From Clostridiales bacterium (GTDB lineage: Bacteria; Bacillota; Clostridia; Christensenellales; QALW01): a stretch of 20,499 nt of DNA. Shown here in pieces: positions 1 through 7,945 of the stretch. The position numbers and the translations under genes were made by a program. The notes under the pieces were generated by a model. It was not told the DNA's origin. It made no database searches and worked only from the letters and a program-made list of their open reading frames with translations. Position 1 is the first letter of the stretch. Each line of letters starts with the position of its first letter. The DNA lies in the NCBI GenBank assembly GCA_018376855.1, contig JAHAAN010000017.1, positions 1 to 20,499 on the forward strand. Reading direction: 5' to 3'.

Positions 1-1
1 C

Positions 2-205
2 GTAACAGATGAGACCAAACAGCTGATTGCAGATACTAAAGCAAAAATTGTCAATGGTGAGTGGGATGTTTTCACCGGTCCTATTTATGATAATAAGGGC
101 GAGCTGCGCGTTGCGGACGGAGAAAAGATGACAGATGAGCAAATGCTTTCTACCGACTTCACATGGTTTGTCAAAGGCGCTACGGATGAAGGAATTCAAG
201 GTTGA
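2..205 (+). CDS. BMP-family nucleoside-binding lipoprotein, C-terminal part (5' end outside window)
   Basis: Open frame from base 2 to the TGA at 203-205 gives the last 67 residues of a protein that begins before the window. The segment reads VFTGPIYDNKGELRV, then a short acidic stretch and a closing DFTWFVKG. This is the characteristic C-terminal end of BMP/Med/PnrA-like substrate-binding lipoproteins (VFxGPixDNxGxxRV, ending in a W-F-V-x-G element). These lipoproteins are anchored outside the membrane and deliver nucleosides to an ABC importer. The genes that follow (double ATPase and two permeases) are the expected partners, so purine nucleoside uptake is the likely role. The signal peptide and lipobox cannot be seen here, and the exact ligand is inferred from the family. 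Confidence 0.85.
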   Translation, partial: VTDETKQLIADTKAKIVNGEWDVFTGPIYDNKGELRVADGEKMTDEQMLSTDFTWFVKGATDEGIQG

Positions 206-224
206 TTTTTAGAGCTTTATATCG

Positions 225-257
225 GCTGCCGGTGCTGAGTGCATCGGCAGCATTTTC
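225..257 (+). terminator. Readthrough terminator between lipoprotein and ATPase genes
   Basis: An 11-bp stem pairs 225-235 (GCTGCCGGTGC) with 241-251 (GCATCGGCAGC), with one G-T wobble and the 5-nt loop TGAGT. It is followed by ATTTTCTGTT. It lies between the lipoprotein stop and the ribosome site of the next gene. The U-tract is imperfect, so partial termination is likely: more transcript for the binding protein than for the membrane complex. Confidence 0.7.
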
Positions 258-289
258 TGTTATTTAAAAATTATTTGAGGAGTGTGTGC

Positions 290-1852
290 ATGGAAAGCCG
301 GACTGTAATCGAAATGCAGGAAATTACAAAAGAATTTCCGGGAATTATTGCAAATGATCACATTTCATTTGATGTTCGAGAGGGAGAAATCCATGCGCTG
401 TTGGGGGAGAACGGCGCCGGAAAATCCACCCTGATGAATGTTCTTTCGGGATTGTACAGACCTGACAGTGGGCATATCGTTATGGATGGAAAGCCGGTTA
501 ATTTTGCGAGCCCAAAAGAGGCTATTAAGCATGGAATTGGAATGATCCATCAGCATTTTAAGTTGATTCCGGCCTTTACGGTGGCGGAAAATATCATTTT
601 AGGCGATGATCGACAGCCGTTCTTTTACAATAAGGAAAAGGCGGAAGCCTTTATTTTGGATTGTGCAAAAAAGTATAATATGGATATTGATCCCGGTAAA
701 AAAGTTTGGACATTATCTGTCGGCGAGCAGCAGACAGTTGAAATATTAAAGGTGCTTTACAGAAAAGCAAGAGTGCTTGTGCTTGATGAACCTACCGCAG
801 TGTTGACTCCGCTTGAAACGGTTAAGTTGTTTTCAAATCTGCGCAGCATGACTGAGCAGGGGTGTTGTGTAATTATCATTACGCATAAGCTTGCGGAGGT
901 TTGTGAGATTGCAAATAGAGTTACTGTGCTTAGACGAGGAAAATCTGTAGCAACGATTGAAGGGGATGATATTAATTATCGTCGTCTTTCCGAATTGATG
1001 ATGATGTCTGAGAGTGAGCGAGATAGCATAAAAGAAGAAAAAGAGCGGGTTGATGTAAGTGAGTCAAAAGAAAATATATTGGAAGTTGAAAAGCTGACAG
1101 TTATAAATGACAAGAAAGTTTCGACATTGAACCATGTTAGCTTTTCTTTAAGAAAGGGCGAGATATTAGGAATAGCCGGAGTTTCCGGAAACGGTCAAAA
1201 GGAATTGGCGGAAGCGATAGCGGGTATATGTAAAGTCAAATCCGGCAGTATTTTTTTGAATGGAGCGGATATTACAGCGGATGGTGCGGCGCGGCGTTAT
1301 GAAGGGGGAATTGATTTCGTTCCGGAGGATCGGCTTGGAATGGGTTTGGTAGGAAATATGAATATCGGTGAAAATCTGATATTGAAATCATATAAACGGC
1401 GTGAAAACAAAGGTGCTTTTATCCGCTATAAAAAATTGACGACGAAAGCCTCTGAGATTGTGAAAAAATATGATGTGGCAGTGGCAAACGTGAAAGCACC
1501 GGTGAGATCTATGAGCGGAGGAAATTTGCAGAAAGTGCTTTTGGCACGAGAGATTGAAGCAAATCCTAAGGTTTTAATTGCAGCTTATCCGGTTCGAGGA
1601 TTGGACGTTGCGGCATCGCAGGCGATTTTTCATATGATGTTGTCATTGAAACAGTCAGGGTGCGGCACGATTTTGATTGCGGAGGATCTTGATGCATTAT
1701 TCCAATATAGCGATAGAATTATGGTTTTGTATCGTGGAAATGTGATGGGGATATGTGATACAAAGGATATTACAATTACGGATGTAGGAATGATGATGAT
1801 GGGGACACCCCTTGCGGAGGTTCAAAAATATGAAGTATACGGTCACTTTTAA
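290..1852 (+). CDS. Nucleoside ABC importer, double ATP-binding protein (NupO/YufO type)
   Basis: This 520-residue protein has two fused nucleotide-binding domains and would power nucleoside import at the inner face of the membrane. Domain 1 has Walker A GENGAGKST (39-47), signature LSVGEQQ (142-148) and Walker B VLVLDEPT (162-169). Domain 2 has a degenerate Walker A, GVSGNGQKE (297-305), an intact signature MSGGNLQK (408-415), and LIAAYPVRGLD (429-439) where a DEP Walker B would sit. This asymmetry is normal in sugar/nucleoside-type double ATPases of the RbsA/YufO group. The start is ATG 290, with GAGGAG at 277-282; a longer frame from GTG 239 would run through the terminator hairpin and lacks a ribosome site. 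Its last codons overlap the next gene by 23 nt, which suggests coupled translation. Confidence 0.9.
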   Translation: MESRTVIEMQEITKEFPGIIANDHISFDVREGEIHALLGENGAGKSTLMNVLSGLYRPDSGHIVMDGKPVNFASPKEAIKHGIGMIHQHFKLIPAFTVAENIILGDDRQPFFYNKEKAEAFILDCAKKYNMDIDPGKKVWTLSVGEQQTVEILKVLYRKARVLVLDEPTAVLTPLETVKLFSNLRSMTEQGCCVIIITHKLAEVCEIANRVTVLRRGKSVATIEGDDINYRRLSELMMMSESERDSIKEEKERVDVSESKENILEVEKLTVINDKKVSTLNHVSFSLRKGEILGIAGVSGNGQKELAEAIAGICKVKSGSIFLNGADITADGAARRYEGGIDFVPEDRLGMGLVGNMNIGENLILKSYKRRENKGAFIRYKKLTTKASEIVKKYDVAVANVKAPVRSMSGGNLQKVLLAREIEANPKVLIAAYPVRGLDVAASQAIFHMMLSLKQSGCGTILIAEDLDALFQYSDRIMVLYRGNVMGICDTKDITITDVGMMMMGTPLAEVQKYEVYGHF

Positions 1853-2966
1853 GAAACGTGCGTCAGGGCTTTCCGGATATGTGCTTGTTTCTCGTATTTT
1901 GGCTTTGATTCTTTCGGCAGGTATTGTAGCAATTGTTTTGCTGCTTACACTTACAGATAAAAGCAAGATTGGACAAGCATTGGATAGGCTATTTTTAAGC
2001 CGGTTTATAACGCTTCGAGGAATAAAAATGATGCTTCAGGATGCAATTCCCCTTTTAATTGTTACCTTGGGAATTGCGGTTGCTTTTCGAATGAAGCTTT
2101 GGAATATTGGGGGCAATGGTCAAGCAGTGGCAGGAGCTATGTTTGCAGCAGCAATACCAATATACTTTCCTGAGCTTTCGGCAGCGGCGTATATTCCGCT
2201 TATGATGCTTGCTGCGATTATTGGGGGAGCTCTTTGGGCTTCAGTGTGCGCGTTTTCTAAAGCCTACGGAAATGTTAACGAGACGATTACAAGCTTAATG
2301 ATGAACTATATTGCGATTTGTTTGGGCGATTTTTTGATTAACGGAATTTGGAAGGATCCGCAAAGCGGCTTTAACAAGGCACCTACACTTCCCGGAAATG
2401 CTGTATTGCCGACGATGGGAGATACTGGAATTACATACGCGGCATTGATTGCTGTTTTCCTTCTGTTTGTGTATTATATTCTTATGAAAAAGAGCAAATG
2501 GGGATATGAAGTTCGTGTTGCGGGCGAAAATGAAAATGCGGCGAAATATGCAGGCATGCCGGTTAAGCGTAATATTGTGTTGGCGTTTTTGGTATCGGGA
2601 GCATTTGCTGGGCTTGCGGGATATGTGGTTTTAGCAGGCAGAGGAAATGCAGCGAGTTTTACAACCTCTGTTAACGATATTGGTTTTACTGCTGTTATGG
2701 TAGCGTGGCTTTCAAGACTCCACCCAACAGGAATTTTATTTATGTCGCTGTTTATTGCCGGAGTAAAAAACGGATGCAATGCGTTGCAGTCTTTCGGTGT
2801 GGACGGTGCGTTTGCAGATTTTATTCAAGGATTGATTTTATTCATGGTTTTGGTTTGTGACGTGCTGACACGTTATGAAATAAAAATTAGGAGAAAACAG
2901 CCCCAAAAACAATTAACTGAATCAATGCATAAATTTGAAGCGCAGGAGGAAACAGAGAATGTCTGA
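1830..2966 (+). CDS. Nucleoside ABC importer permease 1 (NupP/YufP type)
   Basis: A 378-residue, very hydrophobic protein of the BPD_transp_2 permease family. A cytoplasmic basic N-terminus is followed by about 8-10 likely membrane segments. The family element AFRMKLWNIGGNGQ lies after the second segment. The cytoplasmic loop GYEVRVAGENENAAKYAGM carries the EAA-like coupling region that contacts the ATPase. The tail is charged and rich in Lys, Gln and Glu. It would form the membrane channel together with the following permease. The start is ATG 1830, preceded by GCGGAGG at 1814-1820; it overlaps the end of the ATPase gene. The stop overlaps the next start by 8 nt. Nucleoside specificity rests on the gene order lipoprotein-ATPase-permease-permease and the likeness to YufOPQ. 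Confidence 0.87.
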   Translation: MKYTVTFKKRASGLSGYVLVSRILALILSAGIVAIVLLLTLTDKSKIGQALDRLFLSRFITLRGIKMMLQDAIPLLIVTLGIAVAFRMKLWNIGGNGQAVAGAMFAAAIPIYFPELSAAAYIPLMMLAAIIGGALWASVCAFSKAYGNVNETITSLMMNYIAICLGDFLINGIWKDPQSGFNKAPTLPGNAVLPTMGDTGITYAALIAVFLLFVYYILMKKSKWGYEVRVAGENENAAKYAGMPVKRNIVLAFLVSGAFAGLAGYVVLAGRGNAASFTTSVNDIGFTAVMVAWLSRLHPTGILFMSLFIAGVKNGCNALQSFGVDGAFADFIQGLILFMVLVCDVLTRYEIKIRRKQPQKQLTESMHKFEAQEETENV

Positions 2967-3885
2967 TATGATTGTGGCCGCGCTTCAAGCGGCGATATCC
3001 ATCAGCGCGGTATATCTTTTCGCAACACTGGGTGAGATATTGACGCAGCGAAGCGGAGTAATGAATTTGGGCGTTGAAGGTATGATTATGATGGGAGCCG
3101 TAGCAGCCTGCATTACGGCATCTGTAACGGAAAGCCTTTTTTTAGCGGTACTTGCGTCTATGTTGGTTGCCGGCATTTTTGCTGCGCTTCATGCATTTGT
3201 ATCCGTAACATTGAAATCCAGCCAAGTGGTTTCCGGCCTTGCTTTGACTATTCTCGGAAGCGGGTTGGCACGCTTTTTAGGGGCGTTGTTAAAGCTTGGT
3301 AAGATGCCGGTTTCTTTTGAGAATATCTCTTTGCCGTTGCTTGGCGATATTCCGTATGTGGGAGATATATTATTTAATCAAAATTTGTTGGTATATATTG
3401 GGTATGTTGTAACAATTGTGATGTCTGTTGTTTTGTTTAAGACAAAGCTTGGAATTCGGATTCGGGCAGTGGGGGAAAATCCGGCAGCGGCAGATGCGGC
3501 GGGCATTAATGTCTATGGTATTCGTTATGCGTGCACGATCATTGGAGGGTCGCTTGCGGGACTTGCAGGGTCCTGCTTGGCGCTTGCTAATTATAAAGCA
3601 TGGGAAACGAATCTGAGCAACGGAGCCGGCTGGTTGGCGGTAGCTTTGGTTATTTTTGCGCTTTGGAAGCCGTTTTTGGCTTTTGCAGGCAGCTTTCTTT
3701 TTGGTTGTATTACCGCTATGCAAACCAGATTGACGCTTTGGGGAATTAATATTCCGGATGATCTTGTTGAAATGGTTCCATATGTTTTAACGATTATTGT
3801 TATGATCTTAATCAGTGGGAAGATAAAAAAATCTTCAGGTGGGCCGGCGGCGTTAGGTGTTCCGTATGATCGAGAAGAGCGTTAA
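2959..3885 (+). CDS. Nucleoside ABC importer permease 2 (NupQ/YufQ type)
   Basis: A 308-residue membrane protein of the same permease family and the second half of the channel. Near the N-terminus it has FATLGEILTQRSGVMNLGVEG, the recognisable family element, in which GVMNLGVEGMMxxGA is nearly invariant. The loop GIRIRAVGENPAAADAAGI is the counterpart of the coupling loop in permease 1. About eight hydrophobic segments are visible, and the C-terminal tail is short and basic. The start is ATG 2959, with AGGAGGA at 2943-2949; the upstream in-frame TTG at 2935 has no ribosome site. It is the last gene of the importer operon, followed 10 bases later by a strong terminator. Confidence 0.87.
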   Translation: MSDMIVAALQAAISISAVYLFATLGEILTQRSGVMNLGVEGMIMMGAVAACITASVTESLFLAVLASMLVAGIFAALHAFVSVTLKSSQVVSGLALTILGSGLARFLGALLKLGKMPVSFENISLPLLGDIPYVGDILFNQNLLVYIGYVVTIVMSVVLFKTKLGIRIRAVGENPAAADAAGINVYGIRYACTIIGGSLAGLAGSCLALANYKAWETNLSNGAGWLAVALVIFALWKPFLAFAGSFLFGCITAMQTRLTLWGINIPDDLVEMVPYVLTIIVMILISGKIKKSSGGPAALGVPYDREER

Positions 3886-3895
3886 ATTTGATTTT

Positions 3896-3926
3896 AAACC
3901 CGATATTTTTAAAATGTCGGGTTTTT
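3896..3926 (+). terminator. Intrinsic terminator of the nucleoside importer operon
   Basis: AAACCCGA (3896-3903) pairs with TCGGGTTT (3917-3924). The stem can extend inward through A-T and G-T pairs, and it is followed directly by TT. It lies 10 bases after the permease stop, so it separates the importer operon from the OLE operon. In the following 97 bases, to 4023, I see no gene or clear signal. Confidence 0.8.
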
Positions 3927-4023
3927 GAGTATAAAAATCGATAATAACTTCGCTGTATTGGGCGTTTTGATTATGGCGGCAGCAGAGTTTTGCGTGAGGA
4001 TTTTTAAATATCAAAATTTTCTA

Positions 4024-4052
4024 TTGGATTTTTAACAAACGTATGGTATAAT
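4024..4052 (+). promoter_or_regulatory. Promoter of the OLE RNA-oapA-dxs operon
   Basis: A perfect -10 TATAAT (4047-4052) is preceded by TGG, an extended -10 element. A weak -35 TTGGAT (4024-4029) lies at a 17-base spacing. Predicted transcription start is about 4059, a few bases before the first strand of the closing helix of the OLE RNA (4065-4070). This placement supports the call that the RNA starts here. Confidence 0.72.
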
Positions 4053-4058
4053 AAAAGC

Positions 4059-4640
4059 AATTTAGGTGGCGCAGTATTCTAGTCGGTCCGGTTTGTTCTG
4101 AAGACGGGGTTAAATTATCGTCAAAGGGCACATCAATGAAGTTTCTTGTGCTGGCTTGGGACGCCCAGTCCCGGGCTTGTGCTGGGAGTTAAGAAGGAAG
4201 GGCGATCCGCAATGGCATGTGGGCGTTGACCCAGCCTTCGTGGAGACATATTTCGGTGGCGGTCACTTTTTGAGTGCTGTTACTGGATATGGAAGAACCT
4301 GCTATGCGGTAAATCTTTATGATTTGCTGTGTACAGCGTAGCCTGCCTTGAAGTGGCGCTGAGGGATAAAGGAACAACGGTTGCCGGTTATGGCCATAGC
4401 CGGTGTCCGATCGCCTTTTGAAATCTTCGCTGCAATAGAGGATAGGGATAAGACGGGCTGTTGAGGAAAGCTCCTAGACTGTTGTCAATCAGGGATTATA
4501 GTGTGGTCTAAGTGGTTATCGAGTGCTGCTTTTGCGGCTCGTGCTCTAAGGGGAAACCGCTCTTGCGGCGACGCAGAGTAGTATGAGGGGAAATCCGACT
4601 CGACCTAAGCCGCAAGGTTTACTTGATTGATTGCCACCCT
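4059..4640 (+). ncRNA. ole: OLE (ornate large extremophilic) RNA
   Basis: A stretch of about 580 nt with no plausible gene but many local helices. The ends close by GGTGGC (4065-4070) with GCCACC (4633-4638). Internal stems include GCTTGGGAC/GTCCCGGGC (4154-4162 with 4168-4176), GCTGGG/CCCAGC (4181-4186 with 4230-4235), CCGGTTAT/ATAGCCGG (4384-4391 with 4396-4403) and CCGC/GCGG (4557-4560 with 4565-4568). OLE RNAs are about 600 nt, occur in anaerobic or extremophilic Firmicutes, and lie directly upstream of oapA, commonly in an operon with dxs, argR and recN. That order is present here. Known work ties OLE to a membrane complex with OapA and to tolerance of cold, alcohol and magnesium stress. 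The identification rests on length, context and fold; I could not run a covariance search. Short frames inside it are not credible genes. Confidence 0.87.
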
Positions 4641-4663
4641 TATTTTATTATGGAGTGTTTAGC

Positions 4664-5245
4664 TTGAAGAATGTAGAAAAGAAGTCTGGCGGTAAAAAGC
4701 AAACCGGAATTAATTGGACGTTAAAGGCTATGATATTGTCTTTCGGAATTACGGTTATTTTTTCTTTGGTGTCAGAACTTATTGCAAGATCAGCGTCGAT
4801 ATATCTTTCGGCACTGATTATTTTAATTTTAGTTGCATTCAGTATTATTACCGATATGATTGGAACAGCTATAGCGGCAGTGGATCAGGCTCCGTTTGTG
4901 GCGATGTCCAGCAGAAAAGTGCGTGGTGCAAAGGAGGCAATTATGCTTATTCGCCATGCCGAAAAGGTTTGCAGTATTTGTAACGATGTAATCGGAGACA
5001 TATGCGGAATTGTTTCGGGTGCCGGTTCGGCCGCTATTGTGTTCTATGTTGTATCCAACGTTACATCCGGCAATGCAGAAAACATTGAAATGTGGGCTTC
5101 TATTTTAGTCAGCGCTTTGATTGCTTGTATTACGATTGGCGGAAAGGCTTTTGGAAAAGCGATTGCGATTAAAAGAAGTAAGGATATTATACTGTTGGTT
5201 GGTGTAGGTATATCATTTTTTAAAAAGCAGGATCGAACAAAATGA
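4664..5245 (+). CDS. oapA: OLE-associated membrane protein OapA
   Basis: A 193-residue membrane protein, placed as in known OLE loci: directly after the RNA and before dxs. OapA binds OLE RNA and holds it at the membrane. Visible features are a basic, Lys-rich N-terminus (residues 2-12), likely membrane segments near 21-42, 46-71, 113-131 and 143-165, a basic stretch around 84-105, and DVIGD at 108-112. The last matches the DxxxD motif described for OapA. The tail is Lys-rich, suiting RNA contact. The chosen start is TTG 4664, preceded by TGGAG at 4651-4655. The longer frame from TTG 4631 would begin inside the closing helix of the RNA and has no ribosome site. The stop overlaps the dxs start by 4 nt (ATGA). 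The family call depends strongly on context and the motif. Confidence 0.82.
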   Translation: MKNVEKKSGGKKQTGINWTLKAMILSFGITVIFSLVSELIARSASIYLSALIILILVAFSIITDMIGTAIAAVDQAPFVAMSSRKVRGAKEAIMLIRHAEKVCSICNDVIGDICGIVSGAGSAAIVFYVVSNVTSGNAENIEMWASILVSALIACITIGGKAFGKAIAIKRSKDIILLVGVGISFFKKQDRTK

Positions 5246-7047
5246 AAGAAATTTCTATAAGTGATTTGAAAAAAATGAATATGTGCCAGCTGAAGGAGAC
5301 GGTTGAGCAGCTGCGTAAAGAGATTATTAGAGTTACTTTAAAAAATGGCGGGCATTTGGCCAGTAATCTTGGTGTGATTGAATTGACGGTTGCATTGCAT
5401 TATGTTTTTGACAGCCCGAAGGATAAATTGATTTTTGATGTGGGACATCAAGTTTATGCGCATAAGATGTTAACGGGCAGAATGCAGGCGATGGATACGC
5501 TTAGAACAGATGAAGGCATCAGCGGTTTTAGCTGTGCAGAGGAAAGCGAACATGATATTTTCACTACAGGTCATAGCTCTACAAGCATTTCTACTGCGTT
5601 AGGACTTGCGCGTGCGCGGGATTTAGCAGGAGAGAAGCATCATATTGTGGCCGTAATCGGAGATGGTGCTTTGGGCGGCGGTATGGCGCTTGAGGCAATT
5701 AACGATTTAGGGGATAGGAAAAGCCGTTTGATTATTATTTTGAATGATAATGAAATGTCTATTTCCAAGAATGTAGGAGGCCTGTCAGCTTATTTAACAC
5801 ATTTGCGAACTTCCAAGGCATATGAAAGCTTAAAAAAAAGAACAGAGTATTTTTTGTTGAAAATTCCCGGAATAGGCAAGCCGGTTTTAAAGCTTTTAGA
5901 GCGGGTAAAAAATACTTTTCGTTATATGATTATGGGTAAAAACCTATTTGAAAATATGGGAATTAAGTATTTGGGACCTATTGACGGGCATAACCTTGAA
6001 GCATTGGTCAAGGTATTGAAACGCACGAAAAATGAAGAATATCCTGTTTTAGTGCATGTACATACCGTTAAAGGGCACGGCTTTCAAAGTGCGGAAGAAC
6101 AGCCGGAACGGTTTCATGGCATTTCGCCGGAACAAAATAGTTTAGGCGAGAATGAAAATTTTTCAATTGAATTTGGGCATTTACTTACAGAAATGGCGCG
6201 CAATAATAAAAGAGTTTGCGCAATCACAGCAGGAATGACTTCAGGGACAGGACTCAGTGAATTTTCGGAATGTTTTCCTGAGCGTTTTTTTGATGTGGGA
6301 ATTGCAGAACAGCATGCGGTTGGTTTAGCGGCAGGATTGGCAAAAGGCGGTTATATTCCGTTTGTAGCAATCTATTCTACTTTTTTGCAAAGAGCATTTG
6401 ACCAAATCTTTCACGAGGCTTGCTTGCAGGGGCTTCCTATTGTATTTTGTATTGATAGAAGCGGATTGGTGGGGCAGGACGGTGCAACACATCAAGGTAT
6501 TTATGATGTCGGCTTTCTTCGAGAGATGGGAATGACTATTATGGCGCCTAAGGATAAAGGAGAACTTTCCTGCATGCTGCGTTTTGCTGCGCAAAGCGGA
6601 AAGCCTTGCGCTATTCGATATTCGAAGTACTTGCCGCTGACTGAAGATGCAGAAGATTTTATACCGTATAGCTGGACGTTTGATACGGAGAAAGGGACGG
6701 CGGCATTCGTTTCTTTTGGTTCAATGCTGCAGGCGTGTCGGGATGCTGCCTCGGCTCTTAAACGGGAGGGAATCGATACTGTTGTTGTGAATGCACGGTT
6801 TCTTTATCCGTTAGATAAAAAATCATTGCAGAAGCTGAAAGAATTTCGAGTGATATGTGTTGCAGAAGATAATTGTGCTGCCGGAGGATTGGCAGAAGCA
6901 ATTAAAAGCTTTTTTCCGGAGCTGCCGATTATTTCGGCAGCACTTCGTGAAACGACGATTAAGCATGCAGAGATTGAGACGCAGCGCAGGTTCAATGGAC
7001 TGGATGCAGACTCTTTGGCCTCGTATATTCGAAATGCGCTTGTATAA
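5242..7047 (+). CDS. dxs: 1-deoxy-D-xylulose-5-phosphate synthase
   Basis: A 601-residue thiamine diphosphate enzyme that condenses pyruvate with glyceraldehyde 3-phosphate, the first step of the MEP isoprenoid pathway and also a source of thiamine and pyridoxal precursors. Visible motifs are GHQVYAHKMLTGR in the N-terminal domain, the cofactor-binding GDGALGGG (140-147) with the matching LNDNEMSIS (167-175), and FDVGIAEQHAVG, whose Glu356 matches the catalytic glutamate that activates the cofactor. DRSGLVGQDGATHQG and the C-terminal transketolase domain follow. It is slightly shorter than the usual 620-640 residues but complete. The start ATG overlaps the oapA stop, and the preceding ribosome site is weak, so translation is probably coupled to oapA. 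dxs next to OLE/oapA is the arrangement known from other OLE-bearing bacteria. Confidence 0.97.
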   Translation: MKEISISDLKKMNMCQLKETVEQLRKEIIRVTLKNGGHLASNLGVIELTVALHYVFDSPKDKLIFDVGHQVYAHKMLTGRMQAMDTLRTDEGISGFSCAEESEHDIFTTGHSSTSISTALGLARARDLAGEKHHIVAVIGDGALGGGMALEAINDLGDRKSRLIIILNDNEMSISKNVGGLSAYLTHLRTSKAYESLKKRTEYFLLKIPGIGKPVLKLLERVKNTFRYMIMGKNLFENMGIKYLGPIDGHNLEALVKVLKRTKNEEYPVLVHVHTVKGHGFQSAEEQPERFHGISPEQNSLGENENFSIEFGHLLTEMARNNKRVCAITAGMTSGTGLSEFSECFPERFFDVGIAEQHAVGLAAGLAKGGYIPFVAIYSTFLQRAFDQIFHEACLQGLPIVFCIDRSGLVGQDGATHQGIYDVGFLREMGMTIMAPKDKGELSCMLRFAAQSGKPCAIRYSKYLPLTEDAEDFIPYSWTFDTEKGTAAFVSFGSMLQACRDAASALKREGIDTVVVNARFLYPLDKKSLQKLKEFRVICVAEDNCAAGGLAEAIKSFFPELPIISAALRETTIKHAEIETQRRFNGLDADSLASYIRNALV

Positions 7048-7087
7048 ATATACAATTTGAGGTATAATGCATAAAGAGGTGTTGCAT

Positions 7088-7933
7088 ATGCTGAGACGTA
7101 TTGGAATACGGGTAAACACGGCGAAAGATACAGATTTTTCTGTAACAAAAATGCTGAGCGATAAATTAAGGCAGTTTGATTTTGAACCGGTTCTTTACGG
7201 TGAAGCAGCTGCGCATTTTGGGTTGCCGGCGATTGATGAGATCTCCTTTTTAAGTCAATGCGATGCTGTTTTTGTATTGGGCGGAGACGGCACAATGCTG
7301 GATATTATTGCGAATGCGGCTATGCAAGAAATTCCGATCATGGGTATCAATATGGGAAGAATCGGATTTTTGACGGAAATCGAAGTCAATGAACTGGATC
7401 ATGTTTTGCAGCAGCTGCGTCAAGGCGAATATTATATAGAAGAGCGTATGATGCTGCAATGTGCGTATAAAGATCGTATTTTATATGCGCTTAATGAATT
7501 TGCAGTACATAGAGCTGTATATGAGTGTGTGATACATTTGGAAATTTGTGCAGGAGAATATATTGTAGACGGTTTTTTTGCCGACGGCGTGATCGTTGCC
7601 AGCCCCACCGGCTCTACGGGTTATTCGCTTTCAGCAGGGGGGCCGATTCTCGCACCCACAATACATGCAATTTTATTAACGCCGATTTGTGCGCATACGC
7701 TTCGTTCACGGCCTATGGTGTTGGATGATCAGGAGATTATTACGATAAAAACACTTGGCGTGGGCGATGCTTCTATTATGTACGACGGAAAAGAGCTGGC
7801 TTTAAAAAGTGAAAAAATTAATATACAGATTAAACGTGCTCCGTTTAAGGCACAGTTTCTTCGTGTGAAACACAGTAATTTTTATAAGTTGTTGGAGATG
7901 AAGCTTAATGAGTGGAGTGTTCCGCAAAATTAG
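7088..7933 (+). CDS. nadK: NAD kinase
   Basis: A 281-residue cytoplasmic kinase that phosphorylates NAD to NADP with ATP or polyphosphate. It has the GGDGT motif (66-69 within LGGDGTML) that binds the phosphate donor, MGRIGFLTE in place of the common LGFLTE element, and a C-terminal GVIVASPTGSTGYSLSAGG, the conserved NAD-binding signature. The preferred start is ATG 7088, with GAGGTG at 7076-7081; an upstream in-frame ATG at 7067 lacks a ribosome site. It lies 40 bases after dxs and 12 before argR. A 16S/23S methyltransferase gene (tlyA/yqxC) often sits between dxs and nadK or argR in relatives and is absent here. Confidence 0.95.
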   Translation: MLRRIGIRVNTAKDTDFSVTKMLSDKLRQFDFEPVLYGEAAAHFGLPAIDEISFLSQCDAVFVLGGDGTMLDIIANAAMQEIPIMGINMGRIGFLTEIEVNELDHVLQQLRQGEYYIEERMMLQCAYKDRILYALNEFAVHRAVYECVIHLEICAGEYIVDGFFADGVIVASPTGSTGYSLSAGGPILAPTIHAILLTPICAHTLRSRPMVLDDQEIITIKTLGVGDASIMYDGKELALKSEKINIQIKRAPFKAQFLRVKHSNFYKLLEMKLNEWSVPQN

Positions 7934-7945
7934 GAGGGAATCAGC

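Noticed and set aside
239..289. N-terminal extension of the ATPase from GTG 239
   Set aside because: It would start inside the terminator hairpin, has no ribosome site, and the family begins close to ATG 290, which has GAGGAG at good spacing.
1571..1606. Missing DEP Walker B in the second half of the ABC ATPase, as a sign of decay
   Set aside because: AAxPxRGLD at this place and a degenerate second Walker A are normal for sugar/nucleoside-type double ATPases.
4156..4377. Short reading frames on both strands inside 4156-4377
   Set aside because: They lie within the OLE RNA, lack ribosome sites, have no recognisable domain and cut across several helices.
7040..7068. Possible internal promoter before nadK (TTGTAT, 17 bases, TATAAT)
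   Set aside because: The -10 is perfect but the -35 matches only 3 of 6 bases, and the predicted start (about 7075) falls at the nadK ribosome site, leaving almost no leader. Chance occurrence is likely.
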